Below, piece after piece: positions 20,101-27,611 of a stretch of 64,000 bases of DNA. The position numbers and the translations under genes are program-made. This DNA comes from Gallionella sp. (GTDB taxonomy: Bacteria; Pseudomonadota; Gammaproteobacteria; Burkholderiales; Gallionellaceae). Within the stretch, counting starts at the first letter, position 1. Every line of letters begins with the position of its first letter. The notes under the pieces are model-generated. The model had not been told where the DNA came from, made no database searches, and saw only the letters and a program-made list of their open reading frames with translations. The DNA is taken from positions 106,950 through 170,949 of the forward strand of contig JAHFRA010000001.1 of NCBI GenBank assembly GCA_023259035.1. Direction: 5' to 3'.

Positions 20101-23100
20101 CGATTCACTGGAGCGTGATTCGTATTTGTACAGGCCATTGGCTTGCTTCACCAACACCGAAACCACACGGCGTTCCACTCGTACCAGACGCAGATCGCCC
20201 ACGGCAGTCTTGTGTGCAGCAGGATCGATGGCGATAAACGAGACTTCACGCACGCTGTTGCGATTGATGTAACTCAAATCGCCGTCTGCCTTGTAGCCCA
20301 ATAGATACGGCCTATCCGAAACGAGTGCCGATACTTCTGCCGCCACGCTACGACCGCCTTCCGGCTCGAACGCTTTGGCTAACAGATGCAATTGGTAAGT
20401 CGCCTGCGCGTAGCGTTGCAAGCCCAAAGCGAACTCGGCATTGCCCTGCGCATCGGTCTGCCCGCGCGGCAATTCTGCATGAAATTTTTCCTTGGCATGA
20501 GCCGGGTCGGCGAAGCTGTAATCGGCGTAGGCGCGGAAAGTCGGGTAGGTGGGCGACAAGGTCAGCGTGGCGTCCACACGCCGGTTCGGCGCAGGTGTGC
20601 CGAACAAATTCTGCGCGTTAATTCTGGCTTGCAAATCCTTGGGCGACACCCAGCCCTGCTCCACTTCACTGGACAACCTAGCCGACACTTTCATGCGATC
20701 CGGCATAAATTCTTGCACTTTGACGCTGACACTACCCAGGCGCAGCGGCGGTGTTTGCGGTGCGCCGGGCAATGCCGACCCAGTATCTCGTGCCAGATTC
20801 AGATTGATGGTGTAATTGCCGGTCGGCGACGCGTCTTGTGTGGTGTGCGAGAAATCCGCCATGCCGCCCGCATCCAAGTTCAATTTATCGCGGCGTATGG
20901 TCAGGCCGCGCGCATCTATTACCTCCATCTCAATGGGAATGTCTGTCAGCTTTTGCGCCCAGTTGGCGGATTTGGCGATAATTCCCACATTGATGGTGTC
21001 GCCCGGGCGATAGATGCCGCGATCCGAAAAAAGATAAGCCTGTATCTGATTGGGCAGGCTGGCGGAATGCAGGCCACCCACATCAAAACGCGAGGTGTCC
21101 AGATTGCGGTCGACGCGATTCAGCGGCAGAAAGCTCAAATCGCCCGCTTTTCTGACCACCAATACTGCCGGTAATTTTTCCCGCAACATTCCGGTCAAGC
21201 TGGACAAATGCACATATCCGCTGGCATCCGTCTCATGGCTAAGCAACAGCGCACCGTTGCGCGCCCATATCTCCACCGATGCGCCACTCACAGGTTGACC
21301 GTTGGCGATGGACTGTACGAACACATCGCGCGTGCCATCACTGGCCTGCTTCGCCACTACGCCCAAATCGGTGACGATGATCAAACGGCTGTCGCGCATG
21401 GTGGCCGGGTTCACCGTCTCGTCATCATTTGCTTCGCCCTCACCGCCCTCTTCTTCGTTGTTGTACACGCGGGAAGGGGCTTGATAGCCACCATTCGGTG
21501 CGGTGGCCAATTTTGGATCATAGCCTTGCACGGTCAGCAAAAACACACCGCGCCGGTCGCCCGCATCGGCACGCAGGTACTCGGCAAAATCAATGGTTTC
21601 ATAATGCGTTTTCCCGGATTTGAGATTGAGCGGGATGTTCTTCTCGAAACGCTCCGTCAAGTTATCCGATGTCATGCCGGAATAGAACTCGGGCCGGGTC
21701 ATGTCTCCCTGCGACTGGGTCACCAGGTGCTGCAATTGCAAGGGTAACACCCGACCAATCTCCAGATGCATGCCCGGCAGATCGCGCACGATAACAGGCA
21801 GTTTCTTCTCGCCCGACATCGCCAACAACGAACCCTTGCTCATAATGGACAATTCCGGCGCGGAGCGTTTGACACGGAGTATCTCGTTACGCGTCACACC
21901 CAGTTGATAGCCGCCCGCCGATGTCAGTCCTTTCGCGATACGCACCAACAGATAGCGGCCCGGTTCGGCAACAAACTTGAAGGCGTGCGTCTCGTGTATC
22001 TCGCGCTCTGAAGGGATGGCGGTGAGCGGCACTTTTTTGGCTTGTTTCAGCACCGCATCGCTGATGTCCGCCGGATCACTCCACACATAATTGCCACCGC
22101 CGCCCGCTTCGGTCGGATGCTTTTGCGGCAACTGCCAGGCGCTCACTGCCTTATCCATTTCGCTCTGGCGCACTGCCATACCCGTAGTTATTTGCAACAC
22201 ATTCTCCGGCTCGCCGCTATCCGCCGTCACGATGGATTGTTTGAGTTCGGAAATATCCAGGCTATACATACTGGGAATGGCGACCGCGCGTTTCACTTCG
22301 GCAGAAATCTCATTGCCGCCGCGCTGTGCGACCGTGCCCGGTACGATGACCAGCGTCAGGCTGGTGGTCTCCTGCGGGATGGACAGGGGCACGGAATGCA
22401 CCGAGGCATTGCGCCGATTCTTGTCGTAAGTGACGGTGAATTTCTGGATGTCCGCCACCTTGTTCAACATGCTTGCGGAACCGCCATCCAGTGCTACATG
22501 CAAATTCTTTTCAAATATTTCCTGGTTGACCGGGTGCGAGAAAGCCACTTCGAACACTGCCTTACGCAAGGTCACTTGTTCGGGATCCTGATAAAAACTG
22601 GCATCTTTGATATGCATCTCAAAACGCGGCGAACGGAACGTCACCTTGTGATCTAAAGTGACGTGAGCCGCCAATGCTTTCGCGCCCAAGGTCACGGTAA
22701 ATTGCTCACCTATCGGCCAATCCTCAGCCGGCAAAAACTCCAGGCGATTCGCCGCCGCCCACGTCCATTGCCCGGCCAGCGCAGGCGACAGCGTCACATC
22801 CGCCGCCGCCTTCCCCACCAATACCAAGGGTGCGACAGAATTGGAGAAATTGATGATAGCGGGGCGCGGTTTGCCGTCGCCATCGTAAGGCGTGGGCGCC
22901 GGATCATTTACATGGATACCCGATGCCTGGATAGCCACTGCCTGACCATCGATACGATCCGGCCGCGCGCCAGTGAATGTCTGCCAATCCCACCAGTTCT
23001 TCCAGCCGATGTCGGGGCCGTGCATAGCCCCCCAGCCCAGCCCGATAACCAACAATGCCGCCAGTGCCGCCCATGCCGCGTATTGCTGGATCCAGGCTCC

Positions 23101-23265
23101 CAGGGGTACGCACTTTTTCTGTAGCCAGCGCAGCCAAGCGGGCGCGCTCCAGCTCATATCGCCCAGCAGCAAACCCAGCACAGCGCGCAACACCGTGCCC
23201 ACGCCTCGCATCACTTGCCACAACCATGCCGCTGCGCGCCTGACTATCTGATGTAGCTGTTCCAT
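17182..23265 (-). CDS. Bacterial alpha-2-macroglobulin family protein (YfhM/MagD-like)
   Basis: Large envelope protein thought to trap proteases that breach the outer membrane while PBP1C repairs the wall. The ATG at 23265 has CAGGGAG upstream and yields 2027 residues; an open frame extends 46 codons further without a typical start. The N-terminus is amphipathic with one hydrophobic anchor near 65-85 and no lipobox, unlike E. coli YfhM, which is a 1653-residue lipoprotein. MG-type beta domains follow. The thioester motif GCTEQ is intact (Cys at residue 1539), followed by the alpha-helical TED and a receptor-like C-terminal domain. Co-translated with pbpC. Confidence 0.93.
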   Translation of the reverse strand: MEQLHQIVRRAAAWLWQVMRGVGTVLRAVLGLLLGDMSWSAPAWLRWLQKKCVPLGAWIQQYAAWAALAALLVIGLGWGAMHGPDIGWKNWWDWQTFTGARPDRIDGQAVAIQASGIHVNDPAPTPYDGDGKPRPAIINFSNSVAPLVLVGKAAADVTLSPALAGQWTWAAANRLEFLPAEDWPIGEQFTVTLGAKALAAHVTLDHKVTFRSPRFEMHIKDASFYQDPEQVTLRKAVFEVAFSHPVNQEIFEKNLHVALDGGSASMLNKVADIQKFTVTYDKNRRNASVHSVPLSIPQETTSLTLVIVPGTVAQRGGNEISAEVKRAVAIPSMYSLDISELKQSIVTADSGEPENVLQITTGMAVRQSEMDKAVSAWQLPQKHPTEAGGGGNYVWSDPADISDAVLKQAKKVPLTAIPSEREIHETHAFKFVAEPGRYLLVRIAKGLTSAGGYQLGVTRNEILRVKRSAPELSIMSKGSLLAMSGEKKLPVIVRDLPGMHLEIGRVLPLQLQHLVTQSQGDMTRPEFYSGMTSDNLTERFEKNIPLNLKSGKTHYETIDFAEYLRADAGDRRGVFLLTVQGYDPKLATAPNGGYQAPSRVYNNEEEGGEGEANDDETVNPATMRDSRLIIVTDLGVVAKQASDGTRDVFVQSIANGQPVSGASVEIWARNGALLLSHETDASGYVHLSSLTGMLREKLPAVLVVRKAGDLSFLPLNRVDRNLDTSRFDVGGLHSASLPNQIQAYLFSDRGIYRPGDTINVGIIAKSANWAQKLTDIPIEMEVIDARGLTIRRDKLNLDAGGMADFSHTTQDASPTGNYTINLNLARDTGSALPGAPQTPPLRLGSVSVKVQEFMPDRMKVSARLSSEVEQGWVSPKDLQARINAQNLFGTPAPNRRVDATLTLSPTYPTFRAYADYSFADPAHAKEKFHAELPRGQTDAQGNAEFALGLQRYAQATYQLHLLAKAFEPEGGRSVAAEVSALVSDRPYLLGYKADGDLSYINRNSVREVSFIAIDPAAHKTAVGDLRLVRVERRVVSVLVKQANGLYKYESRSSESALKEDEFAVGASGAKVMLATQTPGNFAYTVNDAQGLELARVNYSVAGTGNVSRSLDRNAELQMTLNRKDYQPGDEIEISIRAPYAGAGLITIERDKVYRHEWFKTTDTASVQKITLPKDFEGNGYISVQFTRDLASNEIYMSPMSYGIAPFATSLSRRTMAMTLHAPELLKPGQTAKFRLESRQPGRAIVFAVDEGILQVARYQSPDPLKFFFQKRALEVSTQQTLDLILPEFKKLMQAAAPGGDAEAQLGKHLNPFKRRTDKPVVYWSGIVEVNGSREFSYTVPENFNGTLRVMAIAVNDDTLAAASATTTVRGDMVLLPNVPVAITPGDEVEIGVGLANNIKGSGQNVPITLSLKVSPGLEVVGDATQTLKITERSEGSTTFRVKAKAGAQAQLGSASVVFDAQVKDAAKDTQVRLSTDVSVRPASSFVTLVQTGMFRGDAVLATQADMYPNFKRSEATLSSSPWAFTAGLIQYLEAYPHGCTEQITSQTFPAVVLASQPDIAEKLGKIKQSSGTPAVDPRKTFERYLTQVRARQGSDGGIAMWPGNSPDLFATTYVVSLLVEAKDRKLAVPNDLLQRANTYLQLRIAEASPSDYNWRVQAQAAYLLTRQGIVVSAALNNLHENLRTRAANARNDNERASLRRDLGAVHLAASFQMLKQEKIAQELLQPALQDLLTNTDPWKGWYWNYYYDPLVHHASVMQLLSMHFPAQIKSLPMDFWVRLGNAIRDNYYQSLSAARVLLAVDAYAKAASLSAADNVAMSAIDKAGLAKALALPAQLTLANLAVPADTDKLKLNNGGELPLFYAWAESGYERNVPKEALNKGMEIIHEFLDAKGNVVSEAQVGDELTVRVRVRSTDRPQVSQVALVDVLPGGMETVLTAPSDGDAADMPIWRRRLGGRSTWNIEYADIREDRVIFYGAVNNQMTEVTYKARATNVGEFVVPAAYGEAMYERRIFGRSTGATFKVKPADK

Positions 23266-23303
23266 GTGGCGGTCTCCCTGAATTTGTCGAACTGAAGGTA
23301 CTG

Positions 23304-23391
23304 AACCGAAGGTACCGGAGCCAAATTCCTTAATGCCTTTCAAGCTGAGATTGTCGAAGTATAAAACAATTTGACTCCGGTACCTTTGGTT
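23304..23391. repeat. 24-base imperfect inverted repeat with KpnI-type core
   Basis: Left arm 23304-23327 and right arm 23368-23391 match at 22 of 24 positions, each with GGTACCGGAG or its complement at the core, around a 40-base loop. It lies about 40 bases upstream of the alpha-2-macroglobulin start and could form a large hairpin in its leader. No transposase-like sequence is inside. Confidence 0.65.
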
Positions 23392-23748
23392 TGAAGCTTG
23401 CACAAACTAAAGTGGAAGCTAAAGCATCTCGACCGAAACCGTATTTGCCAACTACGGTAGCCACCTTATCAGCAACGATGTTTTCAACTCCTCAATACAG
23501 ACTATCCAAAACAACGCGCATGGCTCTCGCGATTTCCATAGCTATCACATCCGCGCTCTGTGCCGCCACGAAAAGTCGGCTTTATGAAATTCAAAGGTGT
23601 TTACGCGAATATCTGCCAGATGCCGAAACGCGTTTCCACCCGTATCCCGATTTTTTTCAGCAATAGATTATAGACGCCGTGCAGACGATGAATACATCAA
23701 TGGGAATGCTGACATAGAATTACGGTCAATACCGCTTTCAGTTTCGGG

Positions 23749-23761
23749 CATCTGTCAGATG
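23749..23761. promoter_or_regulatory. Palindrome CATCTGTCAGATG, possible operator
   Basis: A 13-base perfect palindrome with one central base. A second, shorter copy ATCTGCCAGAT lies at 23611-23621, about 138 bases away, both beside TTTCGG-type sequence in opposite orientation. They may be two sites for one dimeric regulator upstream of the octahaem lipoprotein gene, or arms of a longer decayed inverted repeat. Confidence 0.35.
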
Positions 23762-23780
23762 TTTCTCGGGGGCTTTAGCT

Positions 23781-23797
23781 CTTAAGTATTTCTTAAG
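23781..23797 (+). promoter_or_regulatory. PmrA/QseB-like response regulator box
   Basis: CTTAAG, 5-base spacer TATTT, CTTAAG. This agrees with the direct-repeat consensus of OmpR-type regulators of the PmrA/QseB group. It lies about 10 bases before a TTATAT candidate -10 and about 100 bases before the octahaem lipoprotein start, a suitable place for activation. Confidence 0.5.
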
Positions 23798-23893
23798 ATC
23801 GAACTGTTATATATCATTGCGAGTATCAAAATCTAAAGTCTGTCCAAGCCGCAGACTATGTGAGTTGTCACCGAATTTTATCAGGAGCAAGTG

Positions 23894-25213
23894 ATGGGAA
23901 AATATATTTTCTGGATTGCGTTAACAGTGTTGATCGCCGGGTGTTCGGGCGGTGGCGAAGGCGGTGGCGAAGATGGCCGCACTTCTGCCACTTCAGTCGA
24001 GAACAATAACCGAAGCAGCGAAGCACAGCACAGCAGCGTAGCTCCCGGCACTTGCACCAATTGCCACGGCACTACCGCTAGGGGCAAGAACTCAGGCCAT
24101 ATTCCCACCACTGCCTCATGTGACGCCTGCCACCGGACGACAGGCTGGGATCCAGCGCGTATAAATCACAATAATGTGGCAACGGGCACCTGCGCCACCT
24201 GCCACAACGGAATTACCTCCAGAGGCATGAGCTCAACCCATATTTCCACCATCGCCTCATGTGACGTCTGCCACCAGACGACAGGCTGGAAGCCGGCGAC
24301 AAGGGGCCACAGCAACGCGGCACCGGGCACCTGTGCTACTTGCCACAACGGCACTGCTGCCAGGGGCAAGAGCTCAACCCATATTTCCACGACGGCCTCA
24401 TGTGACACCTGTCACCTGACGACTGCATGGATACCGGCAACTGCAGGTCACGGCAGCGTTGCGCCAGGCGCAGGCACCTGTACTACTTGCCACAACGGCA
24501 CCACTGCCAGAGGCAAGAGCGCAATGCATATTTCCACCTCTGCCTCATGTGACACCTGCCACCTGACGACTGCCTGGATACCGTCGACCATGGTTACTTC
24601 TACAATCGACTTTCCAGTAGATGCAGTGTTTACCTATTTGGCTTCAACTGCAACTGCATCGCCACCGTATACTGCCAGTGCCACCGATGCAGCAGGGAAT
24701 ATCTTATCCCTATCAGTAAGCCTTGCGCCTGGGCCAGACAAGACCGACCCGCTTATTTATCCTGCATTGCTTAAAACCTACACGCAGACGAATATACTGA
24801 AAAAGAACGGCAGTGTTATTTCTACAAACAACTTCGAAGTATTCTATTCGGTAGCACCTTTCAGTATTTACGGGAACCTGAATAACATGTACGGTTCGAG
24901 CAATAACATGAAGGTATCAACCCTGCTACAACTGCCGACGACCAGCCGTGTAGGATCGTCCGGTGTGTTTTACAAGGGAAGAAATTATATAAACAAAGCC
25001 ACACTGAATCCCGATACATGGTATGCGACGTGGTCGGTCGAAGCCGATTCTGCCACGACAGCATGGCTTTGCCTCAACACTGAAATTACGCCCGCCAATG
25101 CTACTGCGGTGTCAACTGCGGAGATCGACTGTTTCCGGATCAATCAGGCCGGTAACATCACCGGTTTCAAAGCGGACATAACCGAAAATGGAGTTAAGCT
25201 GGGGTATCGCTAG
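23894..25213 (+). CDS. Octahaem c-type cytochrome lipoprotein with unknown C-terminal domain
   Basis: ATG at 23894 has AGGAG seven bases upstream. A lipoprotein signal ends in LIAGC, followed by a Gly-rich linker. Residues about 50-235 hold eight CxxCH haem sites (first Cys at 54, 76, 100, 123, 147, 170, 196, 219) in four tandem two-haem repeats of 46-49 residues, each with GTCxTCHNGTTARGK and THISTTASCDTCH. Distal His candidates lie in the THIS and GHS positions. Residues about 236-439 carry no haem site and look like a secreted beta-rich domain that I do not recognise. Probably an outer-surface or periplasmic electron carrier; function inferred from architecture. Confidence 0.85.
   Translation: MGKYIFWIALTVLIAGCSGGGEGGGEDGRTSATSVENNNRSSEAQHSSVAPGTCTNCHGTTARGKNSGHIPTTASCDACHRTTGWDPARINHNNVATGTCATCHNGITSRGMSSTHISTIASCDVCHQTTGWKPATRGHSNAAPGTCATCHNGTAARGKSSTHISTTASCDTCHLTTAWIPATAGHGSVAPGAGTCTTCHNGTTARGKSAMHISTSASCDTCHLTTAWIPSTMVTSTIDFPVDAVFTYLASTATASPPYTASATDAAGNILSLSVSLAPGPDKTDPLIYPALLKTYTQTNILKKNGSVISTNNFEVFYSVAPFSIYGNLNNMYGSSNNMKVSTLLQLPTTSRVGSSGVFYKGRNYINKATLNPDTWYATWSVEADSATTAWLCLNTEITPANATAVSTAEIDCFRINQAGNITGFKADITENGVKLGYR
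24035..24590 (+). repeat. Tandem coding repeats of the octahaem region
   Basis: Four units of roughly 138-147 bases, each encoding a CxxCH-x18-CxxCH pair. The third and fourth units are the closest in sequence. They are in frame and part of the cytochrome gene, so they may expand or contract by recombination. Confidence 0.8.
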
Positions 25214-25355
25214 ATCAGAGAAGCGACATCACAAATTTGCGACAGGACAGGCTCAAAGCTATTCACCGTAAGTACCAGCTTTGCCGGCTTGCTTGCCCTC
25301 CTCGCTTCGCCAGAGTCAATACCTTTGGTCGGCTTTTGGCTATACTGGAAAACAC

Positions 25356-25390
25356 AAAACCCGCAAGCGTCTATTCATGCGGGTTTTATG
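25356..25390 (+). terminator. Terminator-like hairpin downstream of the octahaem gene
   Basis: AAAACCCGCA (25356-25365) pairs with TGCGGGTTTT (25378-25387) around a 12-base loop, ending in T's. It lies about 140 bases after the stop codon of the cytochrome gene and can act in both directions. Confidence 0.7.
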
Positions 25391-25423
25391 GATATTACTG
25401 GACTACTTAAAGCTATCAAATGG

Positions 25424-25436
25424 GGAGAGAGGAATC
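25424..25436. other. Partial copy of the tRNA-Thr 3' end (possible attachment site)
   Basis: GGAGAGAGGAATC is identical to 26564-26576 inside the tRNA-Thr acceptor and T-arm, in the same orientation. The interval carries the higBA genes. Thirteen bases is short, so chance or a decayed att site are both possible. Confidence 0.4.
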
Positions 25437-25561
25437 ACATTCCACCTCAAAAGCACCGTATTTACTTGCTTTATATTTTCTGTCTTTTAGACATACCCCC
25501 ATAAATACCCCCTATTGTCATTTGCTGGGTGTAAATTCTGGCGGGCAATACAATAAATAGT

Positions 25562-25581
25562 GAGATTCAGCCCTGAATCTC
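25562..25581 (-). terminator. Hairpin downstream of higA
   Basis: GAGATTCAG (25562-25570) and CTGAATCTC (25573-25581) form a perfect 9-base stem. On the minus strand it is followed by an A/T-rich but broken T run, so it is a probable, not strong, terminator. Confidence 0.55.
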
Positions 25582-25631
25582 GCCACTCGATTGTTGCACA
25601 GTATAACTTGCCGCTTCGGTGATGCGGTTTT

Positions 25632-26006
25632 CTATGCAGCGTGTCGCAGCTCGTAATCCGCTATCAGCACATCCGCTGGCAGCTTGAGCCCTTCCGACAA
25701 TCGCCGCACCATCGCCAAGGTAAGCGGACGGACACGGTTCAATACTTCGGCCACACGGCCACGGCTGCCGATATACGGCTCCAAATCCTTGCGGGTCAGG
25801 CCGCGCGCTTCCATTGCGTAGTTTAAAAAGTCTATCGGGTCAGGCGCGGGAATGGGGTAATGCTGGGCTTCATATTTTTCCACCAGCATGGCCAACACTT
25901 CCAGCCTGTCCGCTTCGGGGGTTTTAGCAGGCACATCAAATAGCGCCTCAATTTCACGCAAGGCGGCTTTGTATTCGGCTTTTGTTCTAATCGGCTTGAG
26001 TTCCAT
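25632..26006 (-). CDS. higA: HigA-type antitoxin (XRE helix-turn-helix)
   Basis: Antitoxin and likely autorepressor of the HigBA type II system. It has 124 residues. The N-terminal half (IRTKAEYKAALREIEALFD) is the helical region typical of HigA partners of this HigB class. A helix-turn-helix follows at about 65-115 (YAMEARGLTRKDLEPYIGSRGRVAEVLNRVRPLTLAMVRRL). It follows higB by two bases, the toxin-first order usual for hig modules. The module lies next to a tRNA, between a possible att-like duplication. Confidence 0.88.
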   Translation of the reverse strand: MELKPIRTKAEYKAALREIEALFDVPAKTPEADRLEVLAMLVEKYEAQHYPIPAPDPIDFLNYAMEARGLTRKDLEPYIGSRGRVAEVLNRVRPLTLAMVRRLSEGLKLPADVLIADYELRHAA

Positions 26007-26008
26007 TG

Positions 26009-26302
26009 CTACACCTTTCCCGCGTCCAGCGCGTCATATTCTGCATGAGTCCCAACAAAGCGGATGTACATCATCCCACGGTTGTAATGCACCGCCACGA
26101 TCAAGCGGTAATCGTTGCCCTTGATATTGAACACGATGCGGTTACTTCCCACGAAGCTGGCATTACGGTGCGCCGCCTTTATGTCCGCCGGTTTTTTCCA
26201 GATCGCCCGGCTTGCATCGGCATACCACGCGCGCAGCGGCGTTTCCGCCTGCGGGTGCTTCGCCCAAAAATCGCGTAACGTACTGACAGCTATCACTCGC
26301 AT
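26009..26302 (-). CDS. higB: HigB-type mRNA interferase toxin
   Basis: Ribosome-dependent mRNA endonuclease of the HigB_toxin class. It has 97 residues beginning MRVIAVSTLRDFWAKHPQAETPLRAWY. The basic patch WKKPADIKAAHRNASFVG and the C-terminal core RIVFNIKGNDYRLIVAVHYNRGMMYIRFVGTHAEYD are typical of the family. It is transcribed with higA, and palindromic sequence (ATATTG/CAATAT at 26325-26340) lies in the promoter region just upstream. All family core residues appear intact, so it should be active. Confidence 0.9.
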   Translation of the reverse strand: MRVIAVSTLRDFWAKHPQAETPLRAWYADASRAIWKKPADIKAAHRNASFVGSNRIVFNIKGNDYRLIVAVHYNRGMMYIRFVGTHAEYDALDAGKV

Positions 26303-26324
26303 GGCGGCACTTTATCACGCTCCC

Positions 26325-26340
26325 ATATTGGGTGCAATAT
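26325..26340 (-). promoter_or_regulatory. Candidate HigA operator
   Basis: ATATTG (26325-26330) and CAATAT (26335-26340) form a 6-base inverted repeat with a 4-base centre, overlapping CCCATATTGGG. It lies about 23 bases upstream of the higB start, where autorepression by the antitoxin would be expected. Confidence 0.45.
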
Positions 26341-26419
26341 TATCACTACAATTAACCCAAAAGGTGGCTTCAATTAAGTAAACTTAAGCGTAAGGGATAG
26401 TTGAGCCATCAAAGATGAA

Positions 26420-26472
26420 TTGTGCCAACCTTGGCACAATAGAAAACAACAAATAGGCACACTGAGTGTGCC
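26420..26472. repeat. Two palindromes sharing a TGTGCC half-site
   Basis: TTGTGCCAA/TTGGCACAA (26420-26428 / 26431-26439, 2-base centre) is followed by GGCACAC/GTGTGCC (26456-26462 / 26466-26472). Both are perfect and use the same GGCACA core. They lie between higB and tRNA-Thr and may be regulator sites or remnants of element ends. Confidence 0.5.
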
Positions 26473-26518
26473 AAAACATGCTAAACCGTACTAAATATTG
26501 CAATACTCTACGCAATTG

Positions 26519-26544
26519 AAAAACCGCCATAAGCGGCGGTTTTA
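26519..26544. terminator. Terminator after tRNA-Thr
   Basis: AAAACCGCC (26520-26528) pairs with GGCGGTTTT (26535-26543) around a 6-base loop. It lies just 3' of tRNA-Thr on the minus strand and can also act on the plus strand. Confidence 0.8.
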
Positions 26545-26556
26545 TTGGATTTTTCT

Positions 26557-26632
26557 TGGTGCTGGAGAGAGGAATCGAACCTCCGACCTACGCGTTACGA
26601 GTGCGTTGCTCTACCAACTGAGCTACTCCAGC
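26557..26632 (-). tRNA. tRNA-Thr (anticodon CGT)
   Basis: Minus-strand GCTGGAG...CTCCAGC acceptor stem with encoded CCA (76 bases), D-arm AGCTCAGTTGGTAGAGC and anticodon loop CTCGTAA, giving CGT for Thr. It lies 55 bases downstream of ispH. A part of its 3' half is repeated at 25424-25436. Confidence 0.97.
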
Positions 26633-26687
26633 AAAAACGGGGGCGATTATAAAGGACGCGCTGCAACAAGGGAACAATTAAGGGCAT

Positions 26688-27611
26688 TCAAGGTTGCAAC
26701 GCTACGGGCAGCGGGAACACGACATTCTCGCGGATGCCTTGCAATTCGCTGACGCTGTTCACACCCATTTCGCGCAAACGCGCGACCACACCCTGCACCA
26801 GCAACTCGGGAGCTGATGCGCCCGCGCTGATGCCGACATGCAATTTTCCGGCGAGCCATTCCGGTCGCAGTTCGTCCGCATTATCCACCAGATAGGCCGG
26901 CACGCCGACATTCGCCGCGACTTCGCGCAGGCGGTTGGAATTGGAGCTGTTCGGCGAACCCACCACGATCACCACGTCGCATTGCCTGACCAGCAGCTTG
27001 ACTGCGTCCTGGCGGTTTTGCGTGGCATAGCAGATGTCGTCTTTTCTCGGGCCTATTATGTTTGGGAAGCGCGCCCTGAGCGCGGCGACAATGCTGCTCG
27101 CATCATCCACCGACAACGTGGTTTGCGTGACAAAAGCCAGGTTGCGTTCATCGGCCACCTTGAGTGCGGCAACTTGCGCGGGCGATTCAACCAGATACAT
27201 GCCGCCCTCGCTCTGCCCCATCGTGCCTTCCACTTCCGGGTGCCCCGCGTGGCCGATCATGATGATTTCCTTGCCTTGCCCGCGCAGCCGCGCCACCTCG
27301 AGATGCACCTTGGTCACCAGCGGGCAGGTCGCGTCGAACACCGTCAGGCCGCGCGCTTCGGCCTCGCGGCGCACCGACTTCGGCACACCATGCGCGCTGA
27401 ACACCAGGATGCTGCCGGGCGGCACATCGGCCAGATCCTCGATGAACACCGCGCCTTTCCGGCGCAATTCGTCCACCACAAATTTGTTGTGCACCACTTC
27501 ATGGCGCACATAAACCGGCGCGCCGTGCAGCGCTAGCGCGCGCTCGACGATGGTAATGGCGCGATCCACCCCGGCACAAAAGCCGCGCGGATTAGCCAGC
27601 AGCAGATCCAT
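26688..27611 (-). CDS. ispH: 4-hydroxy-3-methylbut-2-enyl diphosphate reductase IspH
   Basis: Last enzyme of the MEP isoprenoid pathway; an iron-sulfur reductase that makes IPP and DMAPP. The 307 residues begin [19 protein letters not shown], with the first cluster Cys at 12. Later Cys ligand candidates are in [11 protein letters not shown] and [17 protein letters not shown]. The His residues of [11 protein letters not shown] and [15 protein letters not shown] are also present. It overlaps lspA by 20 bases and is the last gene of the ribF-ileS-lspA-ispH unit. The fkpB gene that often sits before ispH is absent here. Confidence 0.96.
   Translation of the reverse strand: MDLLLANPRGFCAGVDRAITIVERALALHGAPVYVRHEVVHNKFVVDELRRKGAVFIEDLADVPPGSILVFSAHGVPKSVRREAEARGLTVFDATCPLVTKVHLEVARLRGQGKEIIMIGHAGHPEVEGTMGQSEGGMYLVESPAQVAALKVADERNLAFVTQTTLSVDDASSIVAALRARFPNIIGPRKDDICYATQNRQDAVKLLVRQCDVVIVVGSPNSSNSNRLREVAANVGVPAYLVDNADELRPEWLAGKLHVGISAGASAPELLVQGVVARLREMGVNSVSELQGIRENVVFPLPVALQP

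Larger units (their letters stand above)
23266..23893. other. Intergenic region with inverted repeats, no convincing gene
   Basis: A 628-base gap between the divergent alpha-2-macroglobulin and octahaem genes. It holds a 24-base imperfect inverted repeat (23304-23327 / 23368-23391), two related palindromes around 23611 and 23749, a PmrA/QseB-like box at 23781 and a TATAT-rich -10 region near 23807. A plus-strand frame over 23391-23666 lacks a ribosome binding site and I do not accept it. Confidence 0.6.
25214..25631. other. Intergenic region octahaem gene-higA, possible end of a small island
   Basis: A 418-base gap without a gene. It holds a terminator-like hairpin (25356-25390), a 13-base copy of the tRNA-Thr 3' region (25424-25436), a TACCCCC direct repeat near 25493-25513 and a hairpin that probably ends the higBA transcript (25562-25581). 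Confidence 0.6.

Noticed and set aside
23391..23666. 91-codon plus-strand frame in the octahaem upstream region
   Set aside because: TTG start, no ribosome binding site, no recognised domain; overlaps inverted repeats and likely regulatory sequence.
24035..24590. Regular repeats considered as a CRISPR-like array
   Set aside because: The repeats are in frame, encode CxxCH pairs and have no unique spacers; they are tandem protein repeats.
26420..26445. TGGCAC sequences as a sigma-54 promoter
   Set aside because: The -12 element TTGC is absent at the required spacing on either strand; the sequence is better explained as a palindrome.
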